A stretch of DNA of 64,000 nt from Mucilaginibacter sp. (GCA_028288305.1 JAQBOA010000065.1:41643-105642), one strand, 5' to 3'; counted from the stretch's first letter, positions 26,078 to 35,311 are shown. Numbers and translations are program-made. Notes: generated by a model not told the origin, from the sequence alone.

Positions 26078-26181
26078 ATTCAAAATTAAACAATATCTTT
26101 TTACTGAAATACACCTATAGTCAGAATTGCCTGCTTGTTTTAATTAGTTTTACTAAATATTTATTGGAAACCTAATGATAT

Positions 26182-27273
26182 ATGCTTTTAGAAAATAGTT
26201 ATACTTTGATAGTTGCCCAAATAAGGGCCGAAATAGAAACTGCCAGGTTAAAAGCTGCTATTTCAGTAAATCAACATTTATTAATGTTGTATTGGAAAAT
26301 TGGTAATATTATTTTGGAGCAGCAAAATTCCGAAGGTTGGGGAACTAAAGTTATTGAAAGGTTATCCAGTGATTTACGTAAAGAATTTCCTGATATGAAA
26401 GCTACTTCTGTCCGTAATCTTAAATATATGCGGGCATTTGCTGACGCATACCCTGAATTTATGCAGCAATTTGCTGCACAAATTCATTCAAATTCAATTG
26501 TGCAACCAGCGGTTGCACAATTGAATAATGACTTAATTATGCAACCAGCAGTTGCACAAATTCCATGGTCACATAATGTAGCAATATTGGACAGGGTAAA
26601 AAACTCCAAAGAACGTGTATTTTATGCTCAAAAAACATTAGAAAATAGCTGGAGCCGCAATGTATTAATACACCAAATAGAGAGTGGATTATATCACCGA
26701 CAAGGTAAGGCAATTAGTAATTTCGTTCAAACCCTGCCTGCGCTACAAAGCGATTTGGCTAAGGAAATGCTCAAAGACCCCTATAAATTTGACTTCTTAA
26801 ACTTATCAGAGCAATATTTTGAAAAAGACCTCGAAGATGCTTTGGTAGGTCATATAACAAAATTTCTTTTAGAATTGGGGGCAGGGTTTAGCTATGTGGG
26901 AAGGCAATACCATTTGGAAATCGGTGGCGAAGATTTTTATATTGATTTATTATTTTACCATTTAAAACTAAGGAGTTATGTAGTGATAGAATTAAAGACA
27001 GGGAAATTTATACCTGAATATGCAAGTAAACTGAATTTTTACCTTAGCGCGGTTGATGATATACTAAAACATGAAACCGACAACCCAACACTTGGTATTT
27101 TAATATGTAAAGAACGCAACAAAGTAATAGCGGAATACGCATTGAGAGACATAAATAAACCTATTGGGGTGGCAGAATATGAATTGACGCAAGCTATTCC
27201 AGAAAATTTTAAAGGAAGCCTGCCTACTATTGAAGAAATAGAAAACGAATTGGAGAATAATAGTGATAACTGA
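26182..27273 (+). CDS. DUF1016 / YhcG-type PDDEXK nuclease-like protein
   Basis: A 363-residue protein with an N-terminal DUF1016 helical domain (VNQHLLMLYWKIGNIIL, then SVRNLKYMRAFADAYP) and a C-terminal PD-(D/E)xK domain with GEDFYIDLLFYHLKLRSYVV and IELKTGKF, so D, E and K of the catalytic set are present. The family is common in accessory regions, often next to restriction-modification or other defence genes, and its function is poorly known. Residues 94-132 are a 13-residue unit repeated three times (see 26462-26578). It is flanked on both sides by small minus-strand paralogous genes. Confidence 0.88.
   Translation: MLLENSYTLIVAQIRAEIETARLKAAISVNQHLLMLYWKIGNIILEQQNSEGWGTKVIERLSSDLRKEFPDMKATSVRNLKYMRAFADAYPEFMQQFAAQIHSNSIVQPAVAQLNNDLIMQPAVAQIPWSHNVAILDRVKNSKERVFYAQKTLENSWSRNVLIHQIESGLYHRQGKAISNFVQTLPALQSDLAKEMLKDPYKFDFLNLSEQYFEKDLEDALVGHITKFLLELGAGFSYVGRQYHLEIGGEDFYIDLLFYHLKLRSYVVIELKTGKFIPEYASKLNFYLSAVDDILKHETDNPTLGILICKERNKVIAEYALRDINKPIGVAEYELTQAIPENFKGSLPTIEEIENELENNSDN
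26462..26578 (+). repeat. three in-frame 39-bp tandem repeats, each starting with a palindrome
   Basis: Units start at 26462, 26501 and 26540, exactly 39 bp apart. Each opens with a palindrome: TGCAGCAATTTGCTGCA, then TGCAACCAGCGGTTGCA (extended by CAATTG on each side), then TGCAACCAGCAGTTGCA. They encode residues of the pattern QPAVAQ within the linker between the two domains of the DUF1016 protein. The last unit runs into unrepeated coding sequence. Confidence 0.9.
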
Positions 27274-27300
27274 TAAGGGTTCTTACGCTTGCATTTATCC

Positions 27301-27423
27301 TTAGGGAAGACCAACAGTACGCAACATTTCATTGGCTTTATCCACTTTATCTTGAAATAAAGGCATATCCTTATATTTCTTGAGTGAATTGCCAATCACT
27401 AATATTGGTGTTTTTCTTCTCAT
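27301..27423 (-). CDS. mini-protein, paralogue of the one at 25910-26077
   Basis: A 40-residue frame: RRKTPILVIGNSLKKYKDMP followed by LFQDKVDKANEMLRTVGLP. It matches the mini-protein upstream of the DUF1016 gene over its full length (about half identical), with the same KY, LF, KAN-ML and VG-P positions. It is convergent with the DUF1016 gene, ending 27 bases after it. Unknown family. Its reality rests on the paralogy; no promoter or ribosome site decides it. Confidence 0.55.
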   Translation of the reverse strand: MRRKTPILVIGNSLKKYKDMPLFQDKVDKANEMLRTVGLP

Positions 27424-27463
27424 TTTTTAGCCATTCACTTAATCCAACCTAATAAACCATTCA

Positions 27464-28255
27464 CTAAATTTCAACCTCAACCTCCCCCTCAAACACCTTA
27501 ATCGCCGGGCCTTCTAAAAAAATATCTGTAAACTTTTGCCCGTCATAATTAAAGTGAATGTTCAAATCGCCGCCTAAAACTTTTATAGGGGTCTTAATAT
27601 TTCCGGTTTGATGATGATGTTTAGCCATTGCCAATGCAACAGCTGTAACCCCGGTTCCGCAGGCATAGGTTTCATCTTCAACACCGCGCTCAAAAGTGCG
27701 TACAAAATATCCCTTGTCAATCGGCTCAACAAAATTCACATTGATACCCTCTGCCCGGTATGTGTCATTATTACGAATTGTGTAGCCTTCCTGGTACACA
27801 TTTTTCTCTTTCAAACCTTCAACAAGTTTTACAAAATGCGGCGAACCCGTATTTAATACATAAGCATCTTTATCTAAACTTACCTCGTCTACATTAATCA
27901 TTTGTAAGCTTACCCAATCTCCTGCAGCTGAAATTTTGGCATAATGAAGACCATCAACTGCCAAAAAGTTTGTTTCACTGTCAATAATTCCCAAATACTT
28001 AGCAAAAGCTACAATGCACCTGCCGCCGTTTCCGCACATGCTGCTTGGTTGCCCGTCGGCATTGTAATAAACCATTTCAAAATCGTAACCTTCAAGGTTC
28101 TGCAAAAACATCATTCCATCGCCGCCAATTCCAAAACGACGGTCGCATAAACGGGAAATCAGCTGTGAATTTTGGTGATTTACAGAATTATCGCGGTTGT
28201 CAATGATGATAAAATCGTTTCCTGCGCCCTGGTATTTATAAAAGTGTAGTCTCAT
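27464..28255 (-). CDS. dapF: diaminopimelate epimerase
   Basis: A 263-residue enzyme that converts LL- to meso-diaminopimelate for peptidoglycan and lysine. Both catalytic cysteines are present: C74 in SMCGNGGRC and C199 in YACGTGVTAV. The N-terminus FYKYQGAGNDFIIID and the GIGGDGMMFL block are typical. The length is normal. The gene is divergent from the HtrA gene, with an AT-rich gap of about 190 bases that should hold both promoters. Confidence 0.97.
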   Translation of the reverse strand: MRLHFYKYQGAGNDFIIIDNRDNSVNHQNSQLISRLCDRRFGIGGDGMMFLQNLEGYDFEMVYYNADGQPSSMCGNGGRCIVAFAKYLGIIDSETNFLAVDGLHYAKISAAGDWVSLQMINVDEVSLDKDAYVLNTGSPHFVKLVEGLKEKNVYQEGYTIRNNDTYRAEGINVNFVEPIDKGYFVRTFERGVEDETYACGTGVTAVALAMAKHHHQTGNIKTPIKVLGGDLNIHFNYDGQKFTDIFLEGPAIKVFEGEVEVEI

Positions 28256-28443
28256 TAAAGCTTAATTAATATTCACTATCTTAGCTTAAGTATAACAGAA
28301 TGAAATAATTTGTAATCAGCCTGGTGTGTTAAATTTAACAAATTTTAACTAAAATCTGCATAACTTAGTGTTGATAATGACGTCTATATGGTATTAAATT
28401 TGATTAATAAAAAGTAAACGTATAAAGAAAATAGAATAATAAG

Positions 28444-29982
28444 ATGAAAAAATTTGGTTTAACATTATTAACAGCCTTTGTTGGTGGGGCAATGGCGTTG
28501 GGGACGTACAAACTGGCCGAAAATAAATATGCCAGTAATATGAGTTTTGAAGACCGCCAGAAAGTTTATTTTACCAATAATCCAATACCAGTATCGGCAC
28601 ATAATATGTCGTCAGCGGGTAATGTTGATTTTACTGAAGCTGCGGCGGCGGTAACACCTGCAGTTGTTTATATCCGTACTACTTATCAAAGTCAGAAAGG
28701 TGACCAACAAAATCAGCTGCAGCAAATGTTTGGCGATATGTTTGGTCAGCATATGGCTCCGCAAGGCCCTCAAATGGCTTCGGGTTCAGGTGTAATTATT
28801 TCTCCTGATGGGTTTATTGTTACTAACAATCACGTGGTTGATAAAGCTGAAAAAATTGAAGTTGTTACTAATGACCACCGCGATTTTAAAGCAAAAGTTA
28901 TAGGCACTGATCCAAATACCGATTTGGCATTAATAAAAATCGAAGGCACTAATTTGCCAATTGTAAAATTGGGAAACTCAGATGCTGTTAAAGTTGGCGA
29001 ATGGGTATTAGCCGTTGGTAATCCTTTTAAGTTAACATCTACTGTAACCGCTGGTATAGTAAGTGCTAAAGGTCGTGGAATAGGCATTATAGGTACCGAA
29101 GATAATCAGGACCAGAGTCCTTTCGGCCGTACCCAATTACAGGATAAGCCAAAGCTAAATCAGGCCATTGAATCATTTATCCAGACAGATGCAGCTATTA
29201 ACCCTGGTAACAGTGGTGGTGCATTGGTAAACACAAATGGTGAATTGATAGGTATTAACTCTGCTATAGCGTCACATACAGGTACTTATGAAGGTTATGG
29301 TTTTGCAATCCCTGTTAACCTGGCTAAAAAGGTATTGAATGATATTCAAAAATATGGCGCTGTTAAACGCGGCTATGTAGGTATTACTTTTACCGAGCTT
29401 GACGAAGATAACGCAGACCGTTTACACACTGATAAAACCGTTGGTTTATATGTTGACCAGGTTATACCAGGGGGCGGAGCTGCACAAGCCGGATTAGAAA
29501 AAGGTGATATTATTAATAAAGTAGATGGAAACCCTGCTTATGCATCGTCAGATTTACAGGAGCGTGTAGGCCGTTTACATCCGGGTGATAAAATTAATTT
29601 AACGGTACTGCGGGGTAATGAATCCAAGGATTTTACAGTGACCCTAAAAGCAAACGCTCCTACACCTAATAAAGTAGCCGTTTCAAAGTCAACTGAAGAG
29701 TTGTTTAACAAAATTGGTGCAAGCTTTGTACCGCTTAATGCTTCGCAAAAAGCTAAGTTCCATGTCAACGCAGGCGTAATAGTTACCCAGGTTAGAGATG
29801 GCGGTTTATTTGATTATACCGAAGTTCCTGTTGGATCTGTGATAACTGAAATTAACAGGCAGCCAATAGCAACTACAGGTGATATAGACCATGCATTAAC
29901 TAATTTAAAAAATGGTGTTTTAACTATCTCAGGTTTTTATCCTGATGGAACCAGGTTAAGAAGCACAATAGAATTACAGTAA
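28444..29982 (+). CDS. DegP/HtrA-family periplasmic serine protease
   Basis: A 512-residue Do-type protease with an N-terminal membrane anchor or signal (LTLLTAFVGGAMALGTYKLA). The catalytic triad is visible: His in VTNNHVVD, Asp in PNTDLALIKI and Ser in NPGNSGGALV. Two PDZ domains follow, one at about 310-400 and a second near the C-terminus (NAGVIVTQVRDGGLFDYT). Its role is protein quality control in the periplasm. A terminator lies directly after the gene. Confidence 0.95.
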   Translation: MKKFGLTLLTAFVGGAMALGTYKLAENKYASNMSFEDRQKVYFTNNPIPVSAHNMSSAGNVDFTEAAAAVTPAVVYIRTTYQSQKGDQQNQLQQMFGDMFGQHMAPQGPQMASGSGVIISPDGFIVTNNHVVDKAEKIEVVTNDHRDFKAKVIGTDPNTDLALIKIEGTNLPIVKLGNSDAVKVGEWVLAVGNPFKLTSTVTAGIVSAKGRGIGIIGTEDNQDQSPFGRTQLQDKPKLNQAIESFIQTDAAINPGNSGGALVNTNGELIGINSAIASHTGTYEGYGFAIPVNLAKKVLNDIQKYGAVKRGYVGITFTELDEDNADRLHTDKTVGLYVDQVIPGGGAAQAGLEKGDIINKVDGNPAYASSDLQERVGRLHPGDKINLTVLRGNESKDFTVTLKANAPTPNKVAVSKSTEELFNKIGASFVPLNASQKAKFHVNAGVIVTQVRDGGLFDYTEVPVGSVITEINRQPIATTGDIDHALTNLKNGVLTISGFYPDGTRLRSTIELQ

Positions 29983-30006
29983 TTCTTTTAATGATTAAAT
30001 AATAAA

Positions 30007-30035
30007 GCCCGGTCTTGAGCCGGGTTTTTTGTTTT
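30007..30035 (+). terminator. intrinsic terminator after the HtrA gene
   Basis: GCCCGG and CCGGG pair around a short loop and are followed by TTTTTTGTTTT, 25 bases past the stop codon. Confidence 0.85.
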
Positions 30036-30058
30036 GGGCAGATATGAAGGAACTTGCC

Positions 30059-30066
30059 TATTTTTG
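30059..30066 (+). promoter_or_regulatory. -7 box (TATTTTTG) for pdeM
   Basis: TATTTTTG fits the TAnnTTTG consensus, and a TTTG lies about 22 bases upstream within the terminator tail. The pdeM ATG is at 30071, leaving almost no leader. Confidence 0.4.
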
Positions 30067-30070
30067 TCCG

Positions 30071-30736
30071 ATGTCCATCAATTCTGTTATTTCTTTTAAT
30101 TTATTAAACCAGGACCTACTATTACTTCCTCAAAAAGCTATTTACTGGCAACAGGAGAAAGCTTTGATTGCAGCTGATGTCCATTTAGGCAAGGTGGGAC
30201 ATTTTCGTAAAGCAGGTATAGCTGTGCCCAGGGATATGGAACAAAATGATCTTGGTATACTTTCGGACCTGATCTTTGAATATAAACCTGAAAAAATAAT
30301 TTTTCTGGGTGATTTTTTTCATAGTGATATGAATTCCGATTGGGACTGGTTTATTTTATGGCGTAGCCAGTTCCCTAAGCTGGAGATCATCCTGATTAGA
30401 GGGAACCATGATATTATTGATGATAAATACTATAACAGGCTGAATATTATTTTACGTGATCAATTGCTCATAGGGCCATTTTTAATGCTTCATCATCCTT
30501 TAACAGGTGAAGATTTACAGCAAGCCAAAGGTTATTCCTTTTGCGGACATATCCATCCTGGGGTTAGTTTGGCCGGAAGGGGCCGTCAGCATATTACATT
30601 GCCATGCTTTGCCTTTGGGGCAAGGCAGGCTATATTGCCTTCGTTTGGGAAATTTACCGGGAAAGTGGCTATCCGCAGTAATAAAAGCGACAGGATATTT
30701 GCAATAGCAAAGGATAAAGTCATTGCAATTGATTAG
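30071..30736 (+). CDS. pdeM: ligase-associated DNA damage response endonuclease PdeM
   Basis: A 221-residue calcineurin-like metallophosphoesterase. Metal-binding motifs appear in order: AADVHLGKVGHFRKAG, FLGDFFHSD, IRGNHD, LMLHHP and CGHIHPG. The combination ADVHLGK-x-x-HFR and the FGARQAILPSFGKFTG segment are characteristic of PdeM, which in other genomes is encoded beside a DNA ligase, helicase and exonuclease set. Those partners are not here. The ATG at 30071 is used because an upstream in-frame extension would run back through the terminator. Confidence 0.88.
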   Translation: MSINSVISFNLLNQDLLLLPQKAIYWQQEKALIAADVHLGKVGHFRKAGIAVPRDMEQNDLGILSDLIFEYKPEKIIFLGDFFHSDMNSDWDWFILWRSQFPKLEIILIRGNHDIIDDKYYNRLNIILRDQLLIGPFLMLHHPLTGEDLQQAKGYSFCGHIHPGVSLAGRGRQHITLPCFAFGARQAILPSFGKFTGKVAIRSNKSDRIFAIAKDKVIAID

Positions 30737-30823
30737 TTACAATCATGTTTTTTAGATTGTTTCTAAATAGCTAATTACCCTTTAATAAGCTAAAACCCTT
30801 CATATCTTTCGACTATAAATAAA

Positions 30824-30831
30824 TACTTTTG
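30824..30831 (+). promoter_or_regulatory. -7 box (TACTTTTG) for the sdh operon
   Basis: TACTTTTG matches TAnnTTTG, 21 bases before the sdhC start. The -33 element is not clear. Confidence 0.4.
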
Positions 30832-30851
30832 CCCAAATAAATCTAATATTA

Positions 30852-31634
30852 ATGAACGAATTTAAACAAACCTTTAACTCATCGTTGGGGAAAAAGCTGA
30901 TCATGGCTTTAACGGGCTTGTTTCTGTGTACTTTTTTAATTGTACACCTTGGAGGTAACCTGCTTCTGTTCAGCAATGACGAAGGGTATGGGTTTAATGT
31001 TTATGCCAATTTCCTTACACATTTCCCACCGATTGAAGTTGTTGCTTACCTGCTATATCTTTGCATACTGGTACATACCATTTACGCCCTGGTATTAACT
31101 ATTAAAAACCGCAGCGCACGTCCGGTAACTTATGCAGTAGTAAACCAATCTCCGGCATCATGGTCATCAAAAAACATGGGGCTGTTGGGTTCCATATTAC
31201 TTTTATTCATCGTGATCCACATGAGCGATTTTTGGTACGGCTATAAGTACAGCCATAAAATTGGGTTTAAAGAATATCGTACTGACCTGGCTACAGGCAA
31301 AACCCAGGCCGTAGACTATAATCCGGCTTCTCTGGATTTTGAAAAGTCGGTATCTACCGAAAATAATTTTGAAATAGTAAGGGTGAAGGACCTGCATGCC
31401 CGGGTGGCAAACAGCTTCAGCAATATATGGTATGTGATATTTTATGTGATAGCAATGGGAGCTGTTTCGTTCCATTTATTACATGGTTTTCAAAGTGCGT
31501 TCCGTACATTAGGATGGGTGCACAGAAAATACACGCCAGTAGTTTATTTTATAGGAACATGGTTTTTTGCGGTAATTATTCCGCTTGGTTTTGCGGCAAT
31601 GCCGGTAGTTTATTATATACAAAGCTTGATGTGA
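30852..31634 (+). CDS. sdhC: succinate dehydrogenase cytochrome b subunit
   Basis: A 260-residue membrane anchor of the Bacteroidota/epsilonproteobacterial type with five membrane helices and two haems b. It has KKLIMALTGLFLCTFLIVHL at the start, LLGSILLLFIVIHMSDFWYG in the middle, and VSFHLLHGFQSAFRTLG with haem-ligand histidines in the second half. It passes electrons from the SdhAB arm to menaquinone. It is the first gene of sdhC-sdhA-(Coq7-like)-sdhB. A gap of about 180 bases with CGTAAAT repeats separates it from sdhA. Confidence 0.95.
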   Translation: MNEFKQTFNSSLGKKLIMALTGLFLCTFLIVHLGGNLLLFSNDEGYGFNVYANFLTHFPPIEVVAYLLYLCILVHTIYALVLTIKNRSARPVTYAVVNQSPASWSSKNMGLLGSILLLFIVIHMSDFWYGYKYSHKIGFKEYRTDLATGKTQAVDYNPASLDFEKSVSTENNFEIVRVKDLHARVANSFSNIWYVIFYVIAMGAVSFHLLHGFQSAFRTLGWVHRKYTPVVYFIGTWFFAVIIPLGFAAMPVVYYIQSLM

Positions 31635-31812
31635 TTTACGAGTTACGATTTTGGATTTACGAATTGATATACCCTATTCCCGAATTGTACCGAGTAAATG
31701 TGAATTTAAATAAAGAATTTAAAATGATTAACGAATTATGATTTGAGATGTAAGAATTGAAAAACCTCAATTCAAAAATCTAAATCGTAAACCGTAAATC
31801 GTAAATCGTAAA
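31634..31812. repeat. CGTAAAT inverted-repeat pair between sdhC and sdhA
   Basis: GATTTACGAGTTACGATTTTGGATTTACGAATT-like words at 31632-31667 face AATCGTAAACCGTAAATCG with repeated CGTAAAT up to 31812. The right end stops 6 bases before the sdhA ATG, so any hairpin would place the ribosome site next to its base. Confidence 0.8.
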
Positions 31813-31817
31813 TAAAA

Positions 31818-33752
31818 ATGATTTTAGATGCTAAAATTCCTGAAGGTCCATTAGCCGAAAAATGGAGCAAGCATAAATTTAACTTAAAACTGGTTAACCC
31901 GGCCAATAAGCGTAAATACGATGTGATTGTGGTAGGTACCGGCCTTGCTGGTGCTTCTGCAGCGGCCTCACTGGCCGAGCTGGGTTATAATGTAAAAGCA
32001 TTTTGTTTCCAGGACAGTCCGCGCCGTGCACACTCTATTGCTGCCCAGGGTGGAATAAATGCCGCTAAAAATTATCAGAATGACGGCGATAGTGTTTATC
32101 GTCTTTTTTACGATACCATAAAAGGCGGTGATTACCGTGCCCGTGAAGGAAATGTATACCGTCTTGCCGAAGTATCAGTTAATATCATAGACCAATGCGT
32201 GGCTCAGGGTGTACCATTTGCCCGGGAATATGGCGGCCTGTTGGATAACCGTTCGTTTGGTGGTTCGCAGGTATCACGTACGTTTTATGCCCGGGGACAA
32301 ACAGGACAACAACTTTTATTGGGGGCTTATTCTGCACTTAACCGCCAGATTCATCTCGGTAAAGTAAAAATGTACACCCGTACCGAAATGCTGGATGTAG
32401 TAACTATTGATGGCCATGCTAAGGGAATTGTTACCCGTAATTTGATAACAGGTGAGATAGATACGCACACCGGTCACGCAGTATTATTATGTACAGGTGG
32501 TTATGGTAATGTGTTTTATCTATCAACCAATGCGGCAGGCTCAAACGTAACTGCTGCCTGGCGGGCGCATAAACGCGGGGCCTTTTTTGCTAATCCTTGC
32601 TATACCCAAATACATCCAACTTGTATCCCGGTTACCGGTGACCACCAGTCGAAATTGACACTCATGTCAGAGTCGTTACGAAATGACGGACGTGTTTGGG
32701 CTCCTAAAACAGTAGCAATTGCTGAACAACTGCGCAAAGGACAAATCAAAGCCGACCAGGTAAAAGAAGAGGACCGTGATTACTTCCTGGAAAGAAAGTA
32801 TCCCTCATTCGGTAACCTTGTTCCTCGTGATGTTGCATCACGCAATGCCAAGGAAATGGTGGATGATGGCCGTGGGGTAGGGGCTTCTGGTTTCGCCGTG
32901 TTCCTTGACTTTGCCGATGCGATACGGCGTTTGGGAAAGGAAGCCGTTGCTGCGAAATATGGTAACCTGTTTGATATGTATTACCAGATTACCGACGAAG
33001 ATCCCTACAAACAACCTATGCGCATTTACCCTGCCGTACATTATACCATGGGCGGCCTGTGGGTTGATTATAACCTGAGCACCAATATACCAGGCCTGTA
33101 TGCATTAGGTGAATGTAATTTCTCCGATCATGGGGCCAACAGACTAGGGGCTTCAGCATTGATGCAGGGACTTGCCGATGGTTATTTTGTTATCCCTTAC
33201 ACGCTGGGAGATTATCTTGCAACAATAGGCCCAAAACCAGTTGATGCAAAACACCCGGCTTTCGAAAAGACAAAACAGGATACCTTAGCATATATCAACA
33301 AACTGCTTGCATTAAAAGGCACAAAAACAGTTAACGAATACCACCGCGACCTTGGTCACATTATGTGGGAATATTGCGGCATGGCCCGTACTGAAGAAGG
33401 CCTTACTAAAGCAAAAGGTTTGATACAGGCGTTAAGAGCTGATTTTTGGAAAAATGCCATCGTGGTAGGAGAAAACGAAGAAGTTAACGCCTCGCTTGAG
33501 AAAGCTGGTCGTGTTGCCGATTTCCTTGAACTGGGGGAACTGATGGTTGACGATGCTCTGATGCGCAAAGAATCGTGCGGCGGGCATTTCAGGTTAGAAT
33601 CACAAACACCGGAAGGTGAAGCTTTGCGCGATGATGACCATTTTGCATTCGTAGCAGCATGGGAATACAAGGGAGATAATCAACCAGAAATTTTGAATAA
33701 GGAAGATCTGGATTTTGAATTTGTTCACCTTACACAGCGCAGTTATAAGTAA
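31818..33752 (+). CDS. sdhA: succinate dehydrogenase / fumarate reductase flavoprotein subunit
   Basis: A 644-residue catalytic subunit. The FAD-binding [17 protein letters not shown] is near residue 38, and [17 protein letters not shown] holds the histidine that binds FAD covalently. Active-site residues are in [17 protein letters not shown] and MGGLWVDY, and [20 protein letters not shown] is conserved. The length is typical of the non-classical, quinol-fumarate-reductase-like type. Its stop is one base before the start of the Coq7-like gene, which indicates cotranscription. Confidence 0.97.
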   Translation: MILDAKIPEGPLAEKWSKHKFNLKLVNPANKRKYDVIVVGTGLAGASAAASLAELGYNVKAFCFQDSPRRAHSIAAQGGINAAKNYQNDGDSVYRLFYDTIKGGDYRAREGNVYRLAEVSVNIIDQCVAQGVPFAREYGGLLDNRSFGGSQVSRTFYARGQTGQQLLLGAYSALNRQIHLGKVKMYTRTEMLDVVTIDGHAKGIVTRNLITGEIDTHTGHAVLLCTGGYGNVFYLSTNAAGSNVTAAWRAHKRGAFFANPCYTQIHPTCIPVTGDHQSKLTLMSESLRNDGRVWAPKTVAIAEQLRKGQIKADQVKEEDRDYFLERKYPSFGNLVPRDVASRNAKEMVDDGRGVGASGFAVFLDFADAIRRLGKEAVAAKYGNLFDMYYQITDEDPYKQPMRIYPAVHYTMGGLWVDYNLSTNIPGLYALGECNFSDHGANRLGASALMQGLADGYFVIPYTLGDYLATIGPKPVDAKHPAFEKTKQDTLAYINKLLALKGTKTVNEYHRDLGHIMWEYCGMARTEEGLTKAKGLIQALRADFWKNAIVVGENEEVNASLEKAGRVADFLELGELMVDDALMRKESCGGHFRLESQTPEGEALRDDDHFAFVAAWEYKGDNQPEILNKEDLDFEFVHLTQRSYK

Positions 33753-33753
33753 A

Positions 33754-34353
33754 ATGTCTTTTTATATAAAAACAAACATGTTGCTTAAAGATGCGGTGTT
33801 AATAAACTTATTAAAACAAGCGTACTCTGCTGAAAAAGCTGCGGCTTTTGCATATCAGGGCCATGCGAGATCAGTAAAAAATATAGACGAAAAGAAAGGT
33901 ATTAAACAAATTGAAATAGACGAATGGAACCACAGGTCGGAAGTTTTAAAGCTAATGAACCTGTACCAGGTGCCGGTTTCGAAATGGTATGAGTTGAAAT
34001 ATTATATCATTGGAAAAAACATTAGCGCAAGCTGTTACGTGATTGGTTGGTTTATGCCATTTTACTTTGCCGGAAATTTAGAAAGCGGCAATGTTTGCGA
34101 ATATATCAGGATGAAAAGACTTTTTAACGCCTTAAATATCACATCGCACAATGAAGTTTTGTACGAAATGAGCTTAAAGGAAAAAGAACATGAAATATAT
34201 TTTTACGAAGGAATAAAAGACAGTAAATGGCTTCCATTTTTCGAGAAAGTTTTTCATTGGGGGAGTAAGAAAAGTAAAAACGACATTGATTTAGAAGAGG
34301 GCTTTTTAATAGAAGAGACGAATCGGTATTGTGAAGGTTATGGAGAGAAATAA
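33754..34353 (+). CDS. ferritin-like diiron protein (Coq7-like)
   Basis: A 199-residue protein between sdhA and sdhB. It has the diiron pattern of the ferritin-like/Coq7 group: an early Glu in AYSAEKAAAFAYQGHAR (E27), E57-W-N-H60 in IEIDEWNHR, a mid-sequence glutamate in CEYIRMKRLFNAL, and a second E-x-x-H in LKEKEHEIYFYE. A hydrophobic stretch (YVIGWFMPFYFAGNL) could dip into the membrane, as in Coq7. Coq7 hydroxylates a ubiquinone precursor, but this phylum uses menaquinone, so the substrate is unknown. The ATG at 33754 follows the sdhA stop by one base; an internal ATG at 33778 is also possible. Confidence 0.72.
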   Translation: MSFYIKTNMLLKDAVLINLLKQAYSAEKAAAFAYQGHARSVKNIDEKKGIKQIEIDEWNHRSEVLKLMNLYQVPVSKWYELKYYIIGKNISASCYVIGWFMPFYFAGNLESGNVCEYIRMKRLFNALNITSHNEVLYEMSLKEKEHEIYFYEGIKDSKWLPFFEKVFHWGSKKSKNDIDLEEGFLIEETNRYCEGYGEK

Positions 34354-34370
34354 ATAGAAAATAAAACAAA

Positions 34371-34461
34371 TTGTCATTACGAGGAGGAACGACGAAGCAA
34401 TCGCGAACTTTACAACGCTGTCATGCACAGTTCGCGATTGCTTCGTACCTCGCAATGACAA
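34371..34461. repeat. palindromic element 'TTGTCATTACGAGG' inside the sdh operon
   Basis: TTGTCATTACGAGG with GAAGCAATCGCGAACT on the left mirrors AGTTCGCGATTGCTTCG with CCTCGCAATGACAA on the right, about 33 bp per arm. The 39-base gap to sdhB follows. Same family as 11222-11321. Confidence 0.9.
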
Positions 34462-34499
34462 GTTCAAATACAAAAATTTAGCAATTCAAATATTTCCAT

Positions 34500-35291
34500 A
34501 TGGAAAATAATAATATGAATCTTACGCTGAAAGTTTGGCGGCAAAAGAACGCAGCTACCAAAGGTGCATTTGTGACATATAAGGCAGAAAATATCTCGCC
34601 GGATATGTCATTCCTTGAAATGTTGGATGTGGTTAATGAAAGCCTGATCCACAAAGGAGATGAACCCATACATTTTGACCATGACTGCCGTGAAGGTATT
34701 TGCGGTATGTGTTCCCTGTATATCAACGGTCATCCGCATGGGCCAAAGCGGGCCATTACCACATGCCAGCTGCACATGCGCACCTTTCATGATGGTGAGA
34801 CCATCACCATCGAGCCATGGCGCGCCGGAGCTTTTCCTGTTATAAAAGACCTTGCAGTAGACCGTTCTGCTTTTGACAGGATACAGCAGGCAGGTGGATT
34901 TGTTTCGGTAAATTCCGGTGTAACCATTGATGCCAATACAATTCCTATTCCCAAAGTAATTGCCGACGAGGCCTTCAATTCAGCTACCTGCATAGGCTGT
35001 GGAGCTTGTGTGGCGGCATGTAAAAACGCTTCGGCTATGTTGTTTGTATCAGCAAAAGTATCGCAACTGGCTATGTTGCCACAGGGGCAGCCAGAACGCT
35101 GGAGCCGTGTACAGGCTATGGTAGCACAAATGGATGCAGAAGGTTTTGGTAGCTGTACAAATACCGGCGCCTGCGAAGCTGAATGTCCTAAAGAAATAAC
35201 CCTCACCAATATAGCTCGCATGAACAACGATTTCTTCAGTGCCAAACTATTCCGCGAAGAACACGTGCATGAGCATGCCTCGGGAGAATGA
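34500..35291 (+). CDS. sdhB: succinate dehydrogenase / fumarate reductase iron-sulfur subunit
   Basis: A 263-residue subunit with three iron-sulfur clusters. The 2Fe-2S site is in [17 protein letters not shown] with a further Cys in ITTCQLHM. The 4Fe-4S and 3Fe-4S sites are in [13 protein letters not shown] and [15 protein letters not shown]. It connects SdhA with the haems of SdhC. Unusually, it is separated from sdhA by the Coq7-like gene and a palindromic element. A clear terminator follows. Confidence 0.97.
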   Translation: MENNNMNLTLKVWRQKNAATKGAFVTYKAENISPDMSFLEMLDVVNESLIHKGDEPIHFDHDCREGICGMCSLYINGHPHGPKRAITTCQLHMRTFHDGETITIEPWRAGAFPVIKDLAVDRSAFDRIQQAGGFVSVNSGVTIDANTIPIPKVIADEAFNSATCIGCGACVAACKNASAMLFVSAKVSQLAMLPQGQPERWSRVQAMVAQMDAEGFGSCTNTGACEAECPKEITLTNIARMNNDFFSAKLFREEHVHEHASGE

Positions 35292-35311
35292 TATTACAAT
35301 TGTTTAATCTG

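Noticed and set aside
27039..27395. A 118-residue minus-strand frame
   Set aside because: It is antisense to the end of the DUF1016 gene and overlaps the mini-gene in another frame. The mini-gene frame is the conserved one.
31427..31741. A plus-strand frame running from sdhC into the repeat
   Set aside because: It is a shifted frame of sdhC extended by CGTAAAT repeat sequence.
34787..35245. A 152-residue minus-strand frame
   Set aside because: It lies wholly antisense to sdhB, whose iron-sulfur motifs are unambiguous.
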